A DNA stretch of 64,000 nucleotides from Albifimbria verrucaria. Taxonomy: Eukaryota; Ascomycota; Sordariomycetes; Hypocreales; Stachybotryaceae. The DNA lies in assembly GCA_020081605.1 (NCBI GenBank), contig JAHREC010000013.1:4650001-4714000 (forward strand). Reading direction: 5' to 3'. Below the pieces are notes generated by a model that did not search any database, had not been told where the DNA came from, and saw only the letters and a list, made by a program, of their open reading frames with translations. Shown piece by piece: positions 39,466 through 51,777 of this stretch. Both the position numbers and the translations under genes were made by a program. How positions within the stretch are numbered: position 1 is the stretch's first letter; each line of letters opens with the position of its first letter.

Positions 39466-39511
39466 TTAGGTAGGTACCTACTAGGTAGTAGGTAGGTAGG
39501 TGGTAGGTAGG
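39466..39511. repeat. TAGG tetranucleotide repeat
   Basis: Imperfect TAGG/TAGTAGG units with an internal TACCTA inversion, read directly. Confidence 0.75.
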
Positions 39512-40090
39512 CTGGGCTGGGGCTGGACTGCAGAAGGTACCACCATCAGTCCTATAACGTTATCAGGCAACCTGCGGTTGGCGAGCCGTTTGTACAGCGC
39601 AGCGAAGTACTGTAACTGCACACCACGGCACAGCATAGCACACCACAGCGCTGCGTTGCGCTGCGCTGTACCTACAACACCTCTCCCCAGGTGGTATTCA
39701 GTAGCAGAGAGGCAAGGTAAGCAACCAGTGGGGATGACCCTTGCCGGTTCCCCGGGCTCGACCTGTCACCTCACGGAGAGCCTCCACTATGTTTGAAGCA
39801 CAGCCGTTCGTGATAACTCGGCATTAGCCAGACGCACCCGTGGTAACATTTGCCCGCCTCGCGCATGCGTGGCTTAGGTCTCTGGCCGGGCTTGGCCTAC
39901 AGCTCCATGTACTATGCAATGCTTGTACGGGCCAGAATCAGACGATAGCAGCTCCCGTTCCGTCCTGCGCTCCGATGTCCTCAAGGAGACTTTGTTGCCT
40001 CCGGGCATCAGCATCCTCAGGACTGCCTCATTCCGCTCCGCCATGCTCCATTCTGCTCCGTTACTATCCTGTCATGTCTTGTCTTTTCCT

Positions 40091-40195
40091 GTCCTGTCCT
40101 ATCCTGTCCTGTCCTGTCCTGTCCTGTCCTGTCCTGTCCTGTCCTGTCCTGTCCTGTCCTGTCCTGTCCTGTCCTGTCCTGTCCTGTCCTGTCCT
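40091..40195. repeat. (GTCCT)n pentanucleotide satellite, 21 units
   Basis: 21 tandem GTCCT units; the third reads ATCCT, and the last 18 (40106-40195) are perfect. Degenerate units extend upstream to about 40065. Because 5 is not a multiple of 3, all three frames read the same Leu/Ser/Cys/Pro/Val pattern, which explains the spurious ORFs here. Confidence 0.95.
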
Positions 40196-40916
40196 GCTCG
40201 CTCCTTCAGCCATTCGCCAGATGCCCACTCTAGGTCGCCGCAACGACTACATCAAACGACGTGGAGCTGAGCCAAGCTTCTATCATTCCGTACCAACGAC
40301 CGGGACTTGTCCCGTGCCACGTGCACAAACCCTTGCTCGTGGCCCCTCCGGTACTTGGAACTGCGTGAACAGGAAATTACGGTACGCTCTATGCTGGTTG
40401 GGAGCGCAGCCAGGCCGTCCTTCTTCCATTGGTTCCAGCTCGGTTTGTGGCTCGAGTCGCACCCAGCCTGCGTGGCTGCATGGCGCTATGCAATCGACAC
40501 GGGTGCGTCCCTAACTTGCAACCAACAACACAAAAGGCGGCAGGGTAGCCTGCCTAGACGCAAGCCCGCGTTAGGATCGTTTATCGACACAGTAATAGCC
40601 GCTACATCACCGGGGGCACTGATCGGTGTGGTGGTTACCCAGCAAACCAGCCTCGAGAAGTGCATCAGCACCACATCCATCGGTGCAACCATCCTCCTTA
40701 ATTTGAGGCATGGCAACGTCAAGGCAGCATCACGGTCACCACGAGCGGTTGAGTCCCTAACCAGTGAGACGTTCGGCTTCTTCAATCACATATTTTTACT
40801 CCTCCAACTCCCGGGAGGTGCTCCAAATAAACCTATACGACACAATATTGGGATATAATGAAACGGCATCATCGCGACCCCGCGCAAGTCGGCCCATATC
40901 CCCATGCAATATTCAT
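40196..40916. other. Intergenic region downstream of the App1-domain gene
   Basis: An open frame at 40307-40858 (plus) shows no recognisable domain. No supported gene. Confidence 0.45.
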
Positions 40917-42572
40917 TTACCATGCAGCCCCTAGAACCACTGCAGCAAGACCAGCCAAGGCTGCCAGCATCAAGGGAGGCGAAATGCTGCCTGCCGCGCC
41001 CTCGCCGTCGTCTCCAAGCCCAAATGGCAAGCCCTGGTACTCAAACGTAACATTTTGTCGGATGGTACTGTTGTAGCACTGTCCGTTTGCAATGTCCAAT
41101 TTCGCTAGATCATCCGGTACATTGAAAAACATGTAGTTGTTCTGGGGATGTCCTCGAATCCTGACGTGTCGTATGGGAACCGATCGCTAGAGTCCGTCGA
41201 GGTGGTGTTGCGCAGGAGGATACACAAAACCTGATTCTTGTGGGCCTTGTACAGCGCCGGGTATGCCTTCATTACATCCGAGTTAGTGGTGTCACCCACC
41301 AAGATGAACCGCCTTCGGGGAACGTCTCAAAAATCTTATCCAGCAGGAATCGACGGATCGACAGTGTCGCAGAGGCATCGGAGAAGTTGAGTGGCCTGGT
41401 GTCAAAGGAGCCAAGCGGGTACGTATTGTAGATGAAGTCCATGTAGTTGCGCGTGATCTGTTCTGGTGTGGTAGTTAGGTAGTGGAAGTGTAGATCCTGG
41501 ATGGACGAAGACCAATTGGCATAGATATCAGGCATGTTCATCCACGGTGTGAAAGGCCGCGCAAAAGTGTTCAGCAAGCCCTCCTTGGGGTCGTATATCT
41601 TGGTCACTCGGAGAATGTCGTCAATGTCAGACAGGATAGTGATGCCTTCGGTTGGTACCAAGTATGCGGTTGCGTTCCCGCTGCTCGTGCCCTGCGCGTA
41701 CATGTTCAAGGTCTGGATCTTCGATGTCTCATTTCCGGGTATCAAGTGTCCGCCATCCGAGCCAGTAGTGTTACGCAACGTGATGAAGGCATCGAAATCG
41801 CCTTCGCGTGTGGTGCGATAAGGCATTGTAACATTCTGGGCACCACCCTCCTGCATGCACCATTCAGCTCGGGTCTCATATACTACACGATTCAACTGTA
41901 GCTTACCGCGTTGATGGCTCCGCCGCTTTCGTCGGGGTTAACGTCGACGTCCTGGACAAAGTTGATTGTCACGTTCCGATCATCTTGCTGTACAACGAAG
42001 ATAGATTTCGTCACGTTGCGCGCCTGCGCCTTCTCGATGTCATTCAAATCTTTGACCTCGGTGTCGATCAGGAAGATGTTGGCTAGGTCATCGATCTTGT
42101 CCTGGCTGACATTAGGCACCTTGTAGACATTTCCATGAACCCGGACATTCCATCCATTGTCCGTCCAATTACCATATGCCCTAGGATTTTCAGTCAAGGC
42201 TCGTTCAAGCGAAACACAACTAGAAACAACTCACGGTACATTGAGCACTTGCGTTGGCTGTGCGTCCAAGTCACCATCCGAGATCCCTAGAGAACTCTGC
42301 ACAGCAGACCCTGTAGGAAAGCCACTTGGGAAATCAAGAATACCAGAGGCAACAAAGGACGAGGCACGGCTAGCGACGCCACCAGCGAGACTCTCCACAA
42401 AGCTGCCGACTATATCCCCCAAATCTCTCTGCACAATCTCGACTTGTCCTGTGGGTTCCGCGGCAGGTGGGACAGCAGCGGCATATCGCGTAGGTTGAGG
42501 AATCGGCGCTGGAGCTGGCACAGCGGCGACCCAGCTTGCGCCAAGCACTACCAAGATCTTGGCCCCAACCAT
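40917..42572 (-). CDS. Secreted, probably GPI-anchored protein with App1-type phosphatase domain
   Basis: Exons 42235-42572, 41907-42180, 40917-41850 (introns 54 and 56 bp). 515 residues after two restored bases (near 41308 and 41145). Residues 1-17 form a signal peptide (VGAKILVVLGASWVAAVPAPAP). A low-complexity stretch leads to the App1/DUF2183-like domain: TEGITILSDIDDILRVTKI holds the HAD-type DxDx nucleophile pair, followed by NMPDIYANW, HFHYLTTTPEQ, NYPLGSFDTRPLN and LVGDTTNSDVMKAYP. There are many N-x-S/T sites. The C-terminus (PLMLAALAGLAAVVLGAAW) looks like a GPI-attachment signal. Yeast App1 is a cytosolic Mg-dependent phosphatidate phosphatase; here the domain would act outside the cell. 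Whether it is active is inference. Confidence 0.87.
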
Positions 42573-45143
42573 GGTGGCAATAGTCTCGATGTAAGTGTTG
42601 CAATAGGAGACGCGGACGCTACAGCCTCATACGCAGCGCAACAGGCGAGAAACGGGGAGAGAAATATAAAGGCTGAACAGCCACAAACATATGACATAGG
42701 TCACTCGAGCAACTTTTGAGGTCTTCGGGCTTCACGGAGTGTGGGAGGCCTTTGCTGGTTCCTTGCATTATTGTGACATCAGATCTCCAAAAGTAGGCAA
42801 GCCTGGCCGCGCAGACAAGCATCACACTAAATACCCTTGCAAGCCGATTGGAGGTTCGCAGCTACCAACATGGAGGATCTACACGATCTTGGGCTTGAAA
42901 CTATAGTCGGCGCCAAAAAGCTTGGTTTGTCCGCACCAGCACAATTGAGTTTGGGGCTACGCTATGGCTCTCTTTGTTTTCATATAAATCAGGTTTGTCA
43001 GTTCATCTTACATAGAAGTGTCGGCATGTTTAAGCAGGATTCCTGGCGCATCCATGTCAATGGGCTGTTGTGGTCAGTGCAATTAGTCCGGTAATGGAGT
43101 ATGACATCATCACCAACCTCACGTCGAATCTATCGTTTCATCCGGATTTCGCGCATCAAATTGCCAGAGGCTGACAAAGAAATACCTGCAGCATGCTGGC
43201 TTTATCGGTTACTCAATTTATAACAGTGGACCTGCATCACTAGGTATGTTAGCATGGAGCAATAATACTGAAGGATGGGTGGACTTATCCCTCGCCAGCC
43301 GGGGGTTGTCCTCCTACCATTTTCAGGCACGAGGACAACCAGGACTGCCTCCTCTTGGGCCTGTCCTTGATCATATTAGGGGCATTTTGTCTGCGCCGTA
43401 GAGAAACCATTCACCCTGTTTAATCGCAGTGCCGGACAAGCACGAAACTTTGACTCCAACACGAGATGGGTCCCAACACTGTGATCAACAAGATGAATGG
43501 TTAATCAACGAGGGCCCTAGTCAGCTGTCGCCATGACAAAACGAGACTCCTGGTCCAAAGCCGTCCTCAAATTCTTTTTCAGCCCGAACCCCGGGGAACG
43601 CATCTCTAAGGACCCATTGATGTTGAAGATTACCACGCCTTCTGTATGTGATGCACTGCCAACAAGGACTAGTTTTTGTTTCCTCTCCATCATGGCTTTT
43701 GGGGCTAGAAAGGAGGGTATTGCCGCGCGAACAAAAACATCCATAAAAATCGGCTATCATCTCACTGCCTCTCTTGGAGAAAGCAGGTGAGGGAATCGAT
43801 GGGATTTTAATCCACATCGGAGGACTGGCGTCCTTGTTCATTGTTGGAAGAACCAAAAAGAGCAAGGTTAATGCGCCTGGTCAGGCTCGGTGCTGATACA
43901 CCACATGCCAACAGCAGCTATGCCATGGCATGATCTCGAGCTCTCTAGCATGAGTGAAAAGCGGGTTGCTAACTAACAGCTTGCAGCTACGCTAGACATG
44001 GGAGAGGTTGACAAGGACCGGGAGCTTTGCAGAACGCAGAATTGATCGGTGGGTGTTTCTGCATGTTTCGCCAGAATCCTTGCACCGTCAAGCTGACTTG
44101 TACGGTTTCCGACAAGGCGACATCCTGGGAGTAAAATAAAGAAACACCACCGACTGTGTGTGGCCGTATCTGTGCTCCACTCGGCAACCTCTCCTGTCTG
44201 ACTGCAGACCAGCTGCAACGTAGGCAACGCATGTCTTGTTAGCAACTTGCTTCCCACCCTAGCAGAGATGCCATCAAGACAACCCAATGTCGACCACAGC
44301 CCAAGTTCCAGCGGAATGGCCCGACGAGCGACCTCAGGCCAGAGGTTCTTATAAAATTACTCATGGAGTCCCTCCTCTCACGCACTAGATAGTGACTGGA
44401 ATGTCGTCTTCGCCGGTCAGTCACCTCGGGATAAACCCTTCCACCACCCCGCTTCTTCAGCGGGAAGAGTGATGTCGGAGCGACACCCAGGTGATATAGA
44501 AGGCGAATCTGACAGCAGGACGCAAACTGAAAACCAGATATCTTCTTAGGGTTAAGTTCCGAACCTCATTCCTCCGGTCACCTAGGCCATGTCACTGTCT
44601 GACAACGATGGTTCACGATAAACCCCATGCAGCTTGCTGAGGATCCTGATACAGGTCTAAGAAGCGACATATTGTGAACACCCAGGATCATGGAGAGGTC
44701 TTTTGAAAACATTCCTTGCGGAAAACGAGTGCCGGAGAACTGTAGGGGAGGCGTCGTGCCAGCATAAAGCTGTTTGTTGCAACCGCAACGAAGGCGCTGT
44801 AATCTTCCGCATCGTAGGCGTAGAGCACGGTCCCGACTCCGAAGAGCTGGTTCCGAACCGAATAAGATCTCGGGCATGGAATAGTAGAACCGATCTGCAC
44901 AACCAACACTGATGATGTTGGAGAAGGACGGAAACGTGAAGGGAGAACGGGAGTGAGACGCGTATTTGGTGGGTCCGTTGGCAGGGAACGCGCTCTCACG
45001 TGATGCGATACACTCCGTCATTGCACAGTGCAAGTAATGCCCAACAAGCTGTTAGCTTACATGAACAAGCTCAATCTTGACCACCAGCAACTATCAAGAG
45101 TCCTTCAACAAATCTGGTGCACAGGTACTTCAATGCTATTACC
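42573..45143. other. 2.6-kb intergenic region
   Basis: Divergent promoters of the App1-domain gene and RTP1. Minus-strand ORFs at 44578-45033 and 43517-43865 lack motifs and change frame too often to support. Confidence 0.5.
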
Positions 45144-47944
45144 ATGGCGGAACGCTCGGCTTCCCAAACATCTGAGTCACAGACCCTTAGGATCATTGTA
45201 GAAGCTGGCAAGAAGGCCTTTGACCCTTCAGCAGACCCTGCTTCTCGAGCAACCGGCTTACAAGAATGGAATAAACTCATCGCAAGGTTGGTTTGATAAA
45301 TCATTAAATGTGCTCTTAAATTCTGATTTGAGCTCAGAACAACTACTTGGAATCTGATCACATCGTTAAATGTCTTGATCCAGCCAAATGGTCTTCCACC
45401 ATGGCTGAGACAGCAATTGATGGAAACCTTGACCTGCCTACCTCTGAGACCGGATGGTGTGCGCAGCACCATGGAGTTCGTATTCTCTGTTCACCCGAGC
45501 AGTAGCAAAAATACAGATATGCGTGGTCCTCAAAGGAAGGCGCCAGCATCACACATGAGGCTACTGCTGTCGCTGCCAAGCTCCTTTCGTCTGTGCCGTC
45601 TTCCATGACACCCGATGCGTGGTTCGAAGGTATTGCTGGGCAGTTGTTTTATCTGATTGATGGAGATGCCGGAAAGGACCTGGCCAAAGCGGCTGCACAG
45701 ATTGTAGGGTATGGAATACTGGGCAAAAACAATTTGGTGCCCCTGGTAAGCAAGATCAAATGATTAATTCCGAGGCTATGCTGAGTTTTGCGGCAGGTTC
45801 TGCTGGGTGGAAAGTGTTTGTGCAGCCTCTTCTTGAGAGCGTTAATCCATCTCTAATGGAGATGGAGGACACTACTTCCATGGCGTTGGGTAAAGATGAT
45901 GAAGTGATTGATTTCAGCCGTGACCCTGTTTTGGTCTCCTCCCAGCGCTTGGAGCAGTCTCTACAGAGGCTCAAAACTCTTGTCACTTCGACCCCGTCCC
46001 CGGGGCTATGCAAAAGATTACTCAAACCGATTCTTCTGCAAGTTTGGGCTCTAACCTCGTGGGTTGACCCATCAGCCAGTGTTGAACAGAAATACTGCCG
46101 CGTGGCTCGAGAACTTCTACAAACTTATCTCCGGCTTTTGGCAAGGCCGATAGTATCATGCCTTTAGTTAATAACCTGCTATATCATGGCCCAGCCAACG
46201 ATGCAACATTCTTTTGGCAATACTATTCAACGGCGGATAGCATCGAAATAACCATTCCACGTGGAGCCAGGACGGACACTGGTGGATGGGGAGCAATTGA
46301 TGTTAAAAGTACGACGTTGGCCGATATTATCATCTCTGCATGCTCCAAAGAGGACATATCATCGATTTTCCTGCAGTTGCTTCAAGGCTGGATTCAGTCG
46401 TCTAGCAAGCAGACTCAGATCAAGATCATGGAACCCTCGGCTGAGGCAACGCTTGCATCGCCAGAGCAGGAGCTTGCAACGCTCACATTCTTACAGAAAC
46501 TTATGGACAAGGCACCAGAAAAGCTCGTGAGCCAGTTTGATCAACTTATTGACCTCATCTGCCAAGTTCTCAAAGCAAACAGAAGCTCCGCACTTGAGGA
46601 TGACATTGTGGCGGTGGTGCTTAGTCTCCTGAATCTGGTTATTACCGCCCCAGAATTCCAGAAGTCCGACATCAAACCGGAGGACTTGGAGACAATCGAA
46701 ACGTCCCTAGGTATTCTCAGCGAAGGTGACCGAGGGGATGTGTCTCTTACCGCTAGCAATCTTGCTATGCTACTCAAATTTCGGGGTGAATTCGATGAGT
46801 CGGAGGAGCGTCCTTCTGCACCCAGCAAACGCCAAGTTGAAGATCGCCGAACATACAACCTCGCAATGGAATACATTACTGGGGCTGGTGACAACCCGCC
46901 ACCCGTCGTATCCGAAGGTCTCAATCTTCTCTCTGGTCTCATTCTTGCTGAAAGTCCGATCTTGGATATTCCAGCTATCAATGTTCTCATGTCAACGCTC
47001 CTAAGCGAAAACGAGGATTTCATAAATCTAAGAGTCATAAAGATTTTCACACAGCTGGCAAACAAACACCCCAAGTCGACTGTACAGGAAATACTGGACC
47101 GTTACCTAGATGCTCAAGAGAAACTATCCACAGATATCCGGTTGAGATTTGGCGAGGCACTCCTCCAGGTGATTGAGCGGTTGGGGACGACCTTCACAGG
47201 AGAGGTTGCTCAGCAGGTGAGCGAAACGCTACTCTCCATTGCCGGGCGGCGGGGATACCGCCCAAAGACGTTGGCCAAGCAGGCAAGAGAAGAGAGACTG
47301 CAAAAACTGAAAGAACAGAAAATCAAAAAGGAAGATGTTGAAGATCCCTCCCTAGACGAGGACGGTGATGAAGATATGGACGAGGATGAAAAGACGAAGA
47401 ATGATATACTCGGTCAAATCATCAAAGGTTGGGAAAGTGTTAGGGTGCAGAGGACATTCGCATGCGGACATCAGCTCTGTCTATATTCGGACGTGCTCTT
47501 GAGGTAAACATTGCTGGTATTGGGCCTACGTTGGTCTCTGCTGGGGTCGACCTATGTGCCAATGTTTTAGCACTGGAGCCTGAAATAGAAAAGGGCATTC
47601 TTCGACGGGCTGCCATTTTGGTCATCCTAGGATTTGTCAAAGCCTTGGACGCTGCGAGAGAGTCTAGGCAATCACTAGGATTTGGTCTCACAGACACTAG
47701 TCGCCAGGACATATCACAGACACTACAGTATGTTGCGGCTACGGATAACGATGGGCTTGTACGGCAGCACGCAATCGATGTTGTGGAAAGCTTGGAGAAT
47801 TGGCAAATGGCCTCTTTGATGCCACAACAGCAGAGTGCGGGCACGGTGCCGCTGACGAGGCTAGCAGGATTGCAAGTCAATCCGGATGCCAGCCTGGTTG
47901 ATGCCTCCGGACGACCACGGCCCCGGATCGAAGAGATTGAGTGA
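45144..47944 (+). CDS. RTP1: Rtp1-type HEAT-repeat protein (RNA polymerase II assembly/nuclear import; TANGO6 homologue)
   Basis: Exons 45144-45286, 45338-45745, 45797-47944 (introns 51 and 51 bp). 900 residues after restoring four bases (near 45530, 45725, 46138 and 47440). Helical-repeat protein: LRQQLMETLTCLPLRPDGVR, a TPDAWFEGIAGQLF block, GKKQFGAPG across intron 2, and the ERLQKLKEQKIKKED plus Glu/Asp-rich linker near residue 700. The C-terminal block RRAAILVILGFVKALDAARE matches the Rtp1 C-terminal domain. In yeast Rtp1 helps assemble and import RNA polymerase II. The assignment rests on domain order and these blocks. Cytosolic location is inferred. Confidence 0.82.
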
Positions 47945-50900
47945 AATCCTTCGCTGACATGGCACGATGCCAGGTGGGCTCGAGCCAAGCCTTGGTCGGT
48001 GATTATTACGTGGTCGAGAACAAGCTTTAAGCACAGTTGGGCAATCTCGCTTGACCTTGTTGAACATTGCAACTTGGGGTCTAAAGGAATACTGCCACGA
48101 GATGGCAGTGGCTCATTTCAGGGTCATCCACAGGGTGCGCCACCGAGTATGGCAAAGATCAGCCATTTCTCAGCTCCCGCGGCACGTTCGGAGGATGAGG
48201 GTGTGTTGGCAATACTTGTGACGGAACTGGGCTCTGAACAGGCGCTTGTAAGCTTTGCATCCGTCGTCGTACAAACAAGCCCGTGTGGCTGGCGACTTAA
48301 GAGCAGGTAGGTCCATCCAACAGCACACCAGGTAGTTGAACGCTAGAAGCATGCAATTGCAAAATTCTCTCACGCAAGTCGAAAGAAATTTTTTAGATAC
48401 ACCATTACCGAGGCTTGGGCGGAGATAGCCCGTCCACTATGTAGGTCGGTAATTGATTTATCAGAGATTGTTTCTCCATAGGTGGCGAGGTGAGCGCGAA
48501 ACAGTGAGCAAGCGCTGAAAACTTGTTTTGAAGTGAATACGTTGTTCATTTAGAAAGTGATGGGCAATATCGACCGATGTCAATCTGGTACAGGGGTATG
48601 TGAAATTTGAAACAGCCAGCAACGGCTGTTGTGGAGGGTACCGGTTGTGGTCCAATCTTGCGTATGTGTTGGGACCGAATGATACCAAACAAGATGAGCA
48701 TTACGCAAACTATGGTCGGGCCCAGTTGAATGCCGAATACACGCTGGGTTTCTTTAATTTCCTCATCCTCATCCTCGCTACTCGGGCAAATGTCAGTGGC
48801 ATGGGTCTACAAGGACTCGAAGACAGGATACACAGTGGAAGAAGGGTTGGGAACAAGGCTTGCTGCGATCATTCAGGCCCGATGCTAGAACTAAGTCAAT
48901 AAGCTGATTCTGTACGACGCGGGCATGTTCGTCGTTTCAGATGCAGCCGGTAATGCATTCAGCAGACCAGACAGTGGATCTGTAGGTACCGAGTGGAAAG
49001 ATCGATTGCACAGACTCCAATGTAGGTAAATTAACGGTCAGGCGACGTCGATCTCGAGATTGGAGAAACTTGGCACAGACTCGAGCCTGTGCTTAAAGTA
49101 TGGGTCGGTTTGCACTGTCGCACCACAAATTATGCGTCAAGGTGGGATACAGATGTCGTCAACTCTCCGATGGCTCGGATGCGAGAGACGGGATTTTGCC
49201 CGGGTTGGTGTTCGAACCAGACCCTGGGCTCGGAACAAAGGCAAGAATCGAGACAGTCGGTGAATATTGGTATCACAGTGGATGTGATACAGCAGAAGGC
49301 GCGCGCGTGTGGGTGAGACAGGAGACGGTGGTGATGCAAGCCACGTACTCCTGGCTGCTATAGGCTGCCTCCCGTATTATACCGTACGGTACCGAAAGTA
49401 GGCGTGAGTGGGGGTGGCATGCATTATGCAGACCACGGAAGAGAAGGCAGAGAGAAAAAACGAAGACAAGCCCAGCCCAGCCCAGCCCAGGATCTCCGGG
49501 AAGGGAGGAGAGGGAGAGGAGATCAAGGAGCAGCCAACCTTGCCAGATTGGGAATTTCCGGGTTTCGCCTGGTCAAGGTCATTTCAGAGTGGTTAAAAGT
49601 GCGAGAGACACGGGGACGGGGACGGGGACAAGGGTAGCTAGGTCCTGTCGTGAATCCTGTTAGAGAATCCTGCTTGTTGGCAATCAATCATACATCTACA
49701 AGGATGCTGGGAGCTCGACGACGACGACACCGGGCGTTGCGGCGCAAGGGGAGCAAAGGACTTGACGTGGTAGCGACGTAGCGAGATCCTCTTGCGGCCG
49801 GTGCGTAAAATGAGGCCGTGAAATTACCTGGAAAGGCAACATTTTTCCTCGCTCAGTGACCGGGTATTGTAGACGAAGGCGTGACTTTGACCCGACCTCA
49901 TCTTTGAGTAAGTGTCCGATTTACGATATTCCGCGTATAGCATGCGCAGATACCGTAGGTAGTTACCGTATGGATATCCTACTGTATTCGATATGCAGGG
50001 CGGTCCACAAATCGGATGAGACAACGGGGCCATCGTGTATTGTTGCTTCATCTTTCTTCTTCTTTTTCCTTCTTTTTCTGCGCCACTCTTCAAGACCCCC
50101 TTCCCCCACCACGACCAGCCAGATGTGGTCCGGTTTCTGCTTCACCTCGTTGCCGGAACGTGGAGGCGCGGGCATGAGCGAGGTCGTTGGACGGAGGTGG
50201 CTGTTCTGATGATGGTGAGACATTGGTTTAGCTGGCGGACGAAACATGCCATGAGGTGAAGTACCGTAAACACAGACAACGAGGTACAAAAGCGACAGGG
50301 CGGAAACAGACGAATCAAGCCGCGGCTCCCAGGACTCGAGCCAAGCAAGTTTGCCTGGGCTGGAGATTTCTGGACGTGTCACCATGAGATGGTCCCAGCG
50401 CAGCTGTACAGTCTTGATAAAGGGAGTCCTGCAGACAGGACTGACTGTACACTCGTGCCAATGTTAGGCACATAAGTACACAACGGGCGGCGCATCAGCG
50501 AGGAGGTACCCGGGAGCCAAGGAGAACAATAACCCAGGTACAGTAAGGCGTGGCACTGTAGATGCAAGGTACAGGGCCCTGCAGGCGCTGGAGACGCTAA
50601 CGGCGATCGATTGGCCCTCGGGGCGTCTCATGTTGAAGCGTACCTGCATAAGGCTCCCTGGGCTAAACCGCCCCTTGCCCCTTTCATTATCTCTTGTGCT
50701 TGTGCGTGCGTTGCCGTCATCCATCACCACGCTTCCTCCAACGGCACAGCTCCTCTCCACGCCTAAGCAGAGGGCACAGGCGCCGGCGCAAACAAACACA
50801 CGCACACGCCTCCTCCCGAGAGATTGCGGCGACCAGGAAACTTTCCCTATCTGTCTCTCGTCACGGACCACCCGGCGCCTCGACCTGGCTTTTCCTTGGA

Positions 50901-51777
50901 CCTCTCTTTGGGGAAAAACTCCCTCAGCCAGCGCCAACATGCATGGCTAGACACCTTCCTCGTGGTGGTGGTACACCACCATGCTGTATTGCAGTACCAC
51001 GGCGGCGTCGAAGCCCAAAGAAAGCTCATTTCTTCCCCTGCCTCCAGCCCTGACACGGGTTCGATACGACACGGCATCGCAAAACGTGTCTCGAGTTTAG
51101 AAAGGCTTCTCCTTGTGTCTACCCCGGTCCAGCCGAAGCATCAGGAGCTCGTGTTAGACGTCCCGGCACCTCTCTCTCCCCTCTACCCCGACGCAGGGCA
51201 GCGCGTCAAATTCCTGCTCTTTGGTTCAGCCTGGCCTGTGTGCGAGGTGGGGAGGCTGAGGACTCCTCTGATGAGCCGTGGGTGCGGGCCCCTATGGATC
51301 TCCCTCCTGCCTATGCGCCTGGAGCATCACCCATGATCCCTGTCCTGGCTCGAGCCTTGGGCCCTGTCACTGCCCCCTGGGATGCTCCCATCGGCGTCCC
51401 TAGCGCATCTGCGGCCCTCGCCTCTCAGTCAGTCGGTGCTGGCGAACACACGCACAATATGGCGGCAGACAAAAAGCCTCGCATCCCCATCCTCCTCTTT
51501 CCCTTCTCTCTCTTTCCCTCCTCACCCCTATCTCTCGCTCTTCAGATCGAAGTCTCTCTTTTCCAGTCCTTTGACTGCGTCATTCCTTTGAGGTCCCTTC
51601 ATTCTTTCAAGCAAACTGTGTTCTGCTCGACGCGAAATTGATTTTCGCTCATTTCATATCAACTCGACAACACAAAGTCAACTCTGGAGTAGTTGAGACA
51701 TATAGGAAATCTATCCGACACGACCAAGCCATTCTTTCATTCTCTTCAAGGACATTTCCCTTCAACCAACCGTCAAA
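47945..51777. other. 3.8-kb gene-poor region ending in a CT-rich leader
   Basis: No supported gene. Contains small CCCAG and GGGGAC repeats (49471-49490 and about 49612-49632). The last 300 bp before 51778 are CT-rich with CAAG-type transcript-start context, as in strongly expressed fungal genes. Confidence 0.5.

Larger units (their letters stand above)
34947..40090. other. Long gene-poor region
   Basis: Together with 40196-40916 this is about 6 kb without a supportable gene. The GC content is ordinary, so it is not an obvious RIP-degraded transposon. It contains the simple repeats listed separately. ORFs such as 36871-37260 (plus) and 38617-39234 (minus) lack protein-like composition or recognisable motifs. 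Confidence 0.5.

Noticed and set aside
39840..40514. Long plus-strand ORFs across 39840-40514 with repeated Leu-Ser-Cys-Pro-Val
   Set aside because: They are produced by the GTCCT satellite, which is open in all frames; no domain outside it.
41880..41910. A frame break in the App1-domain gene at the end of exon 2
   Set aside because: A 56-bp intron (41851-41906) with good donor, acceptor and phase explains it without any base change.
44578..45033. Overlapping minus-strand ORFs upstream of RTP1
   Set aside because: Several frames are open over the same stretch, no family block was recognised, and it lies where the RTP1 promoter is expected.
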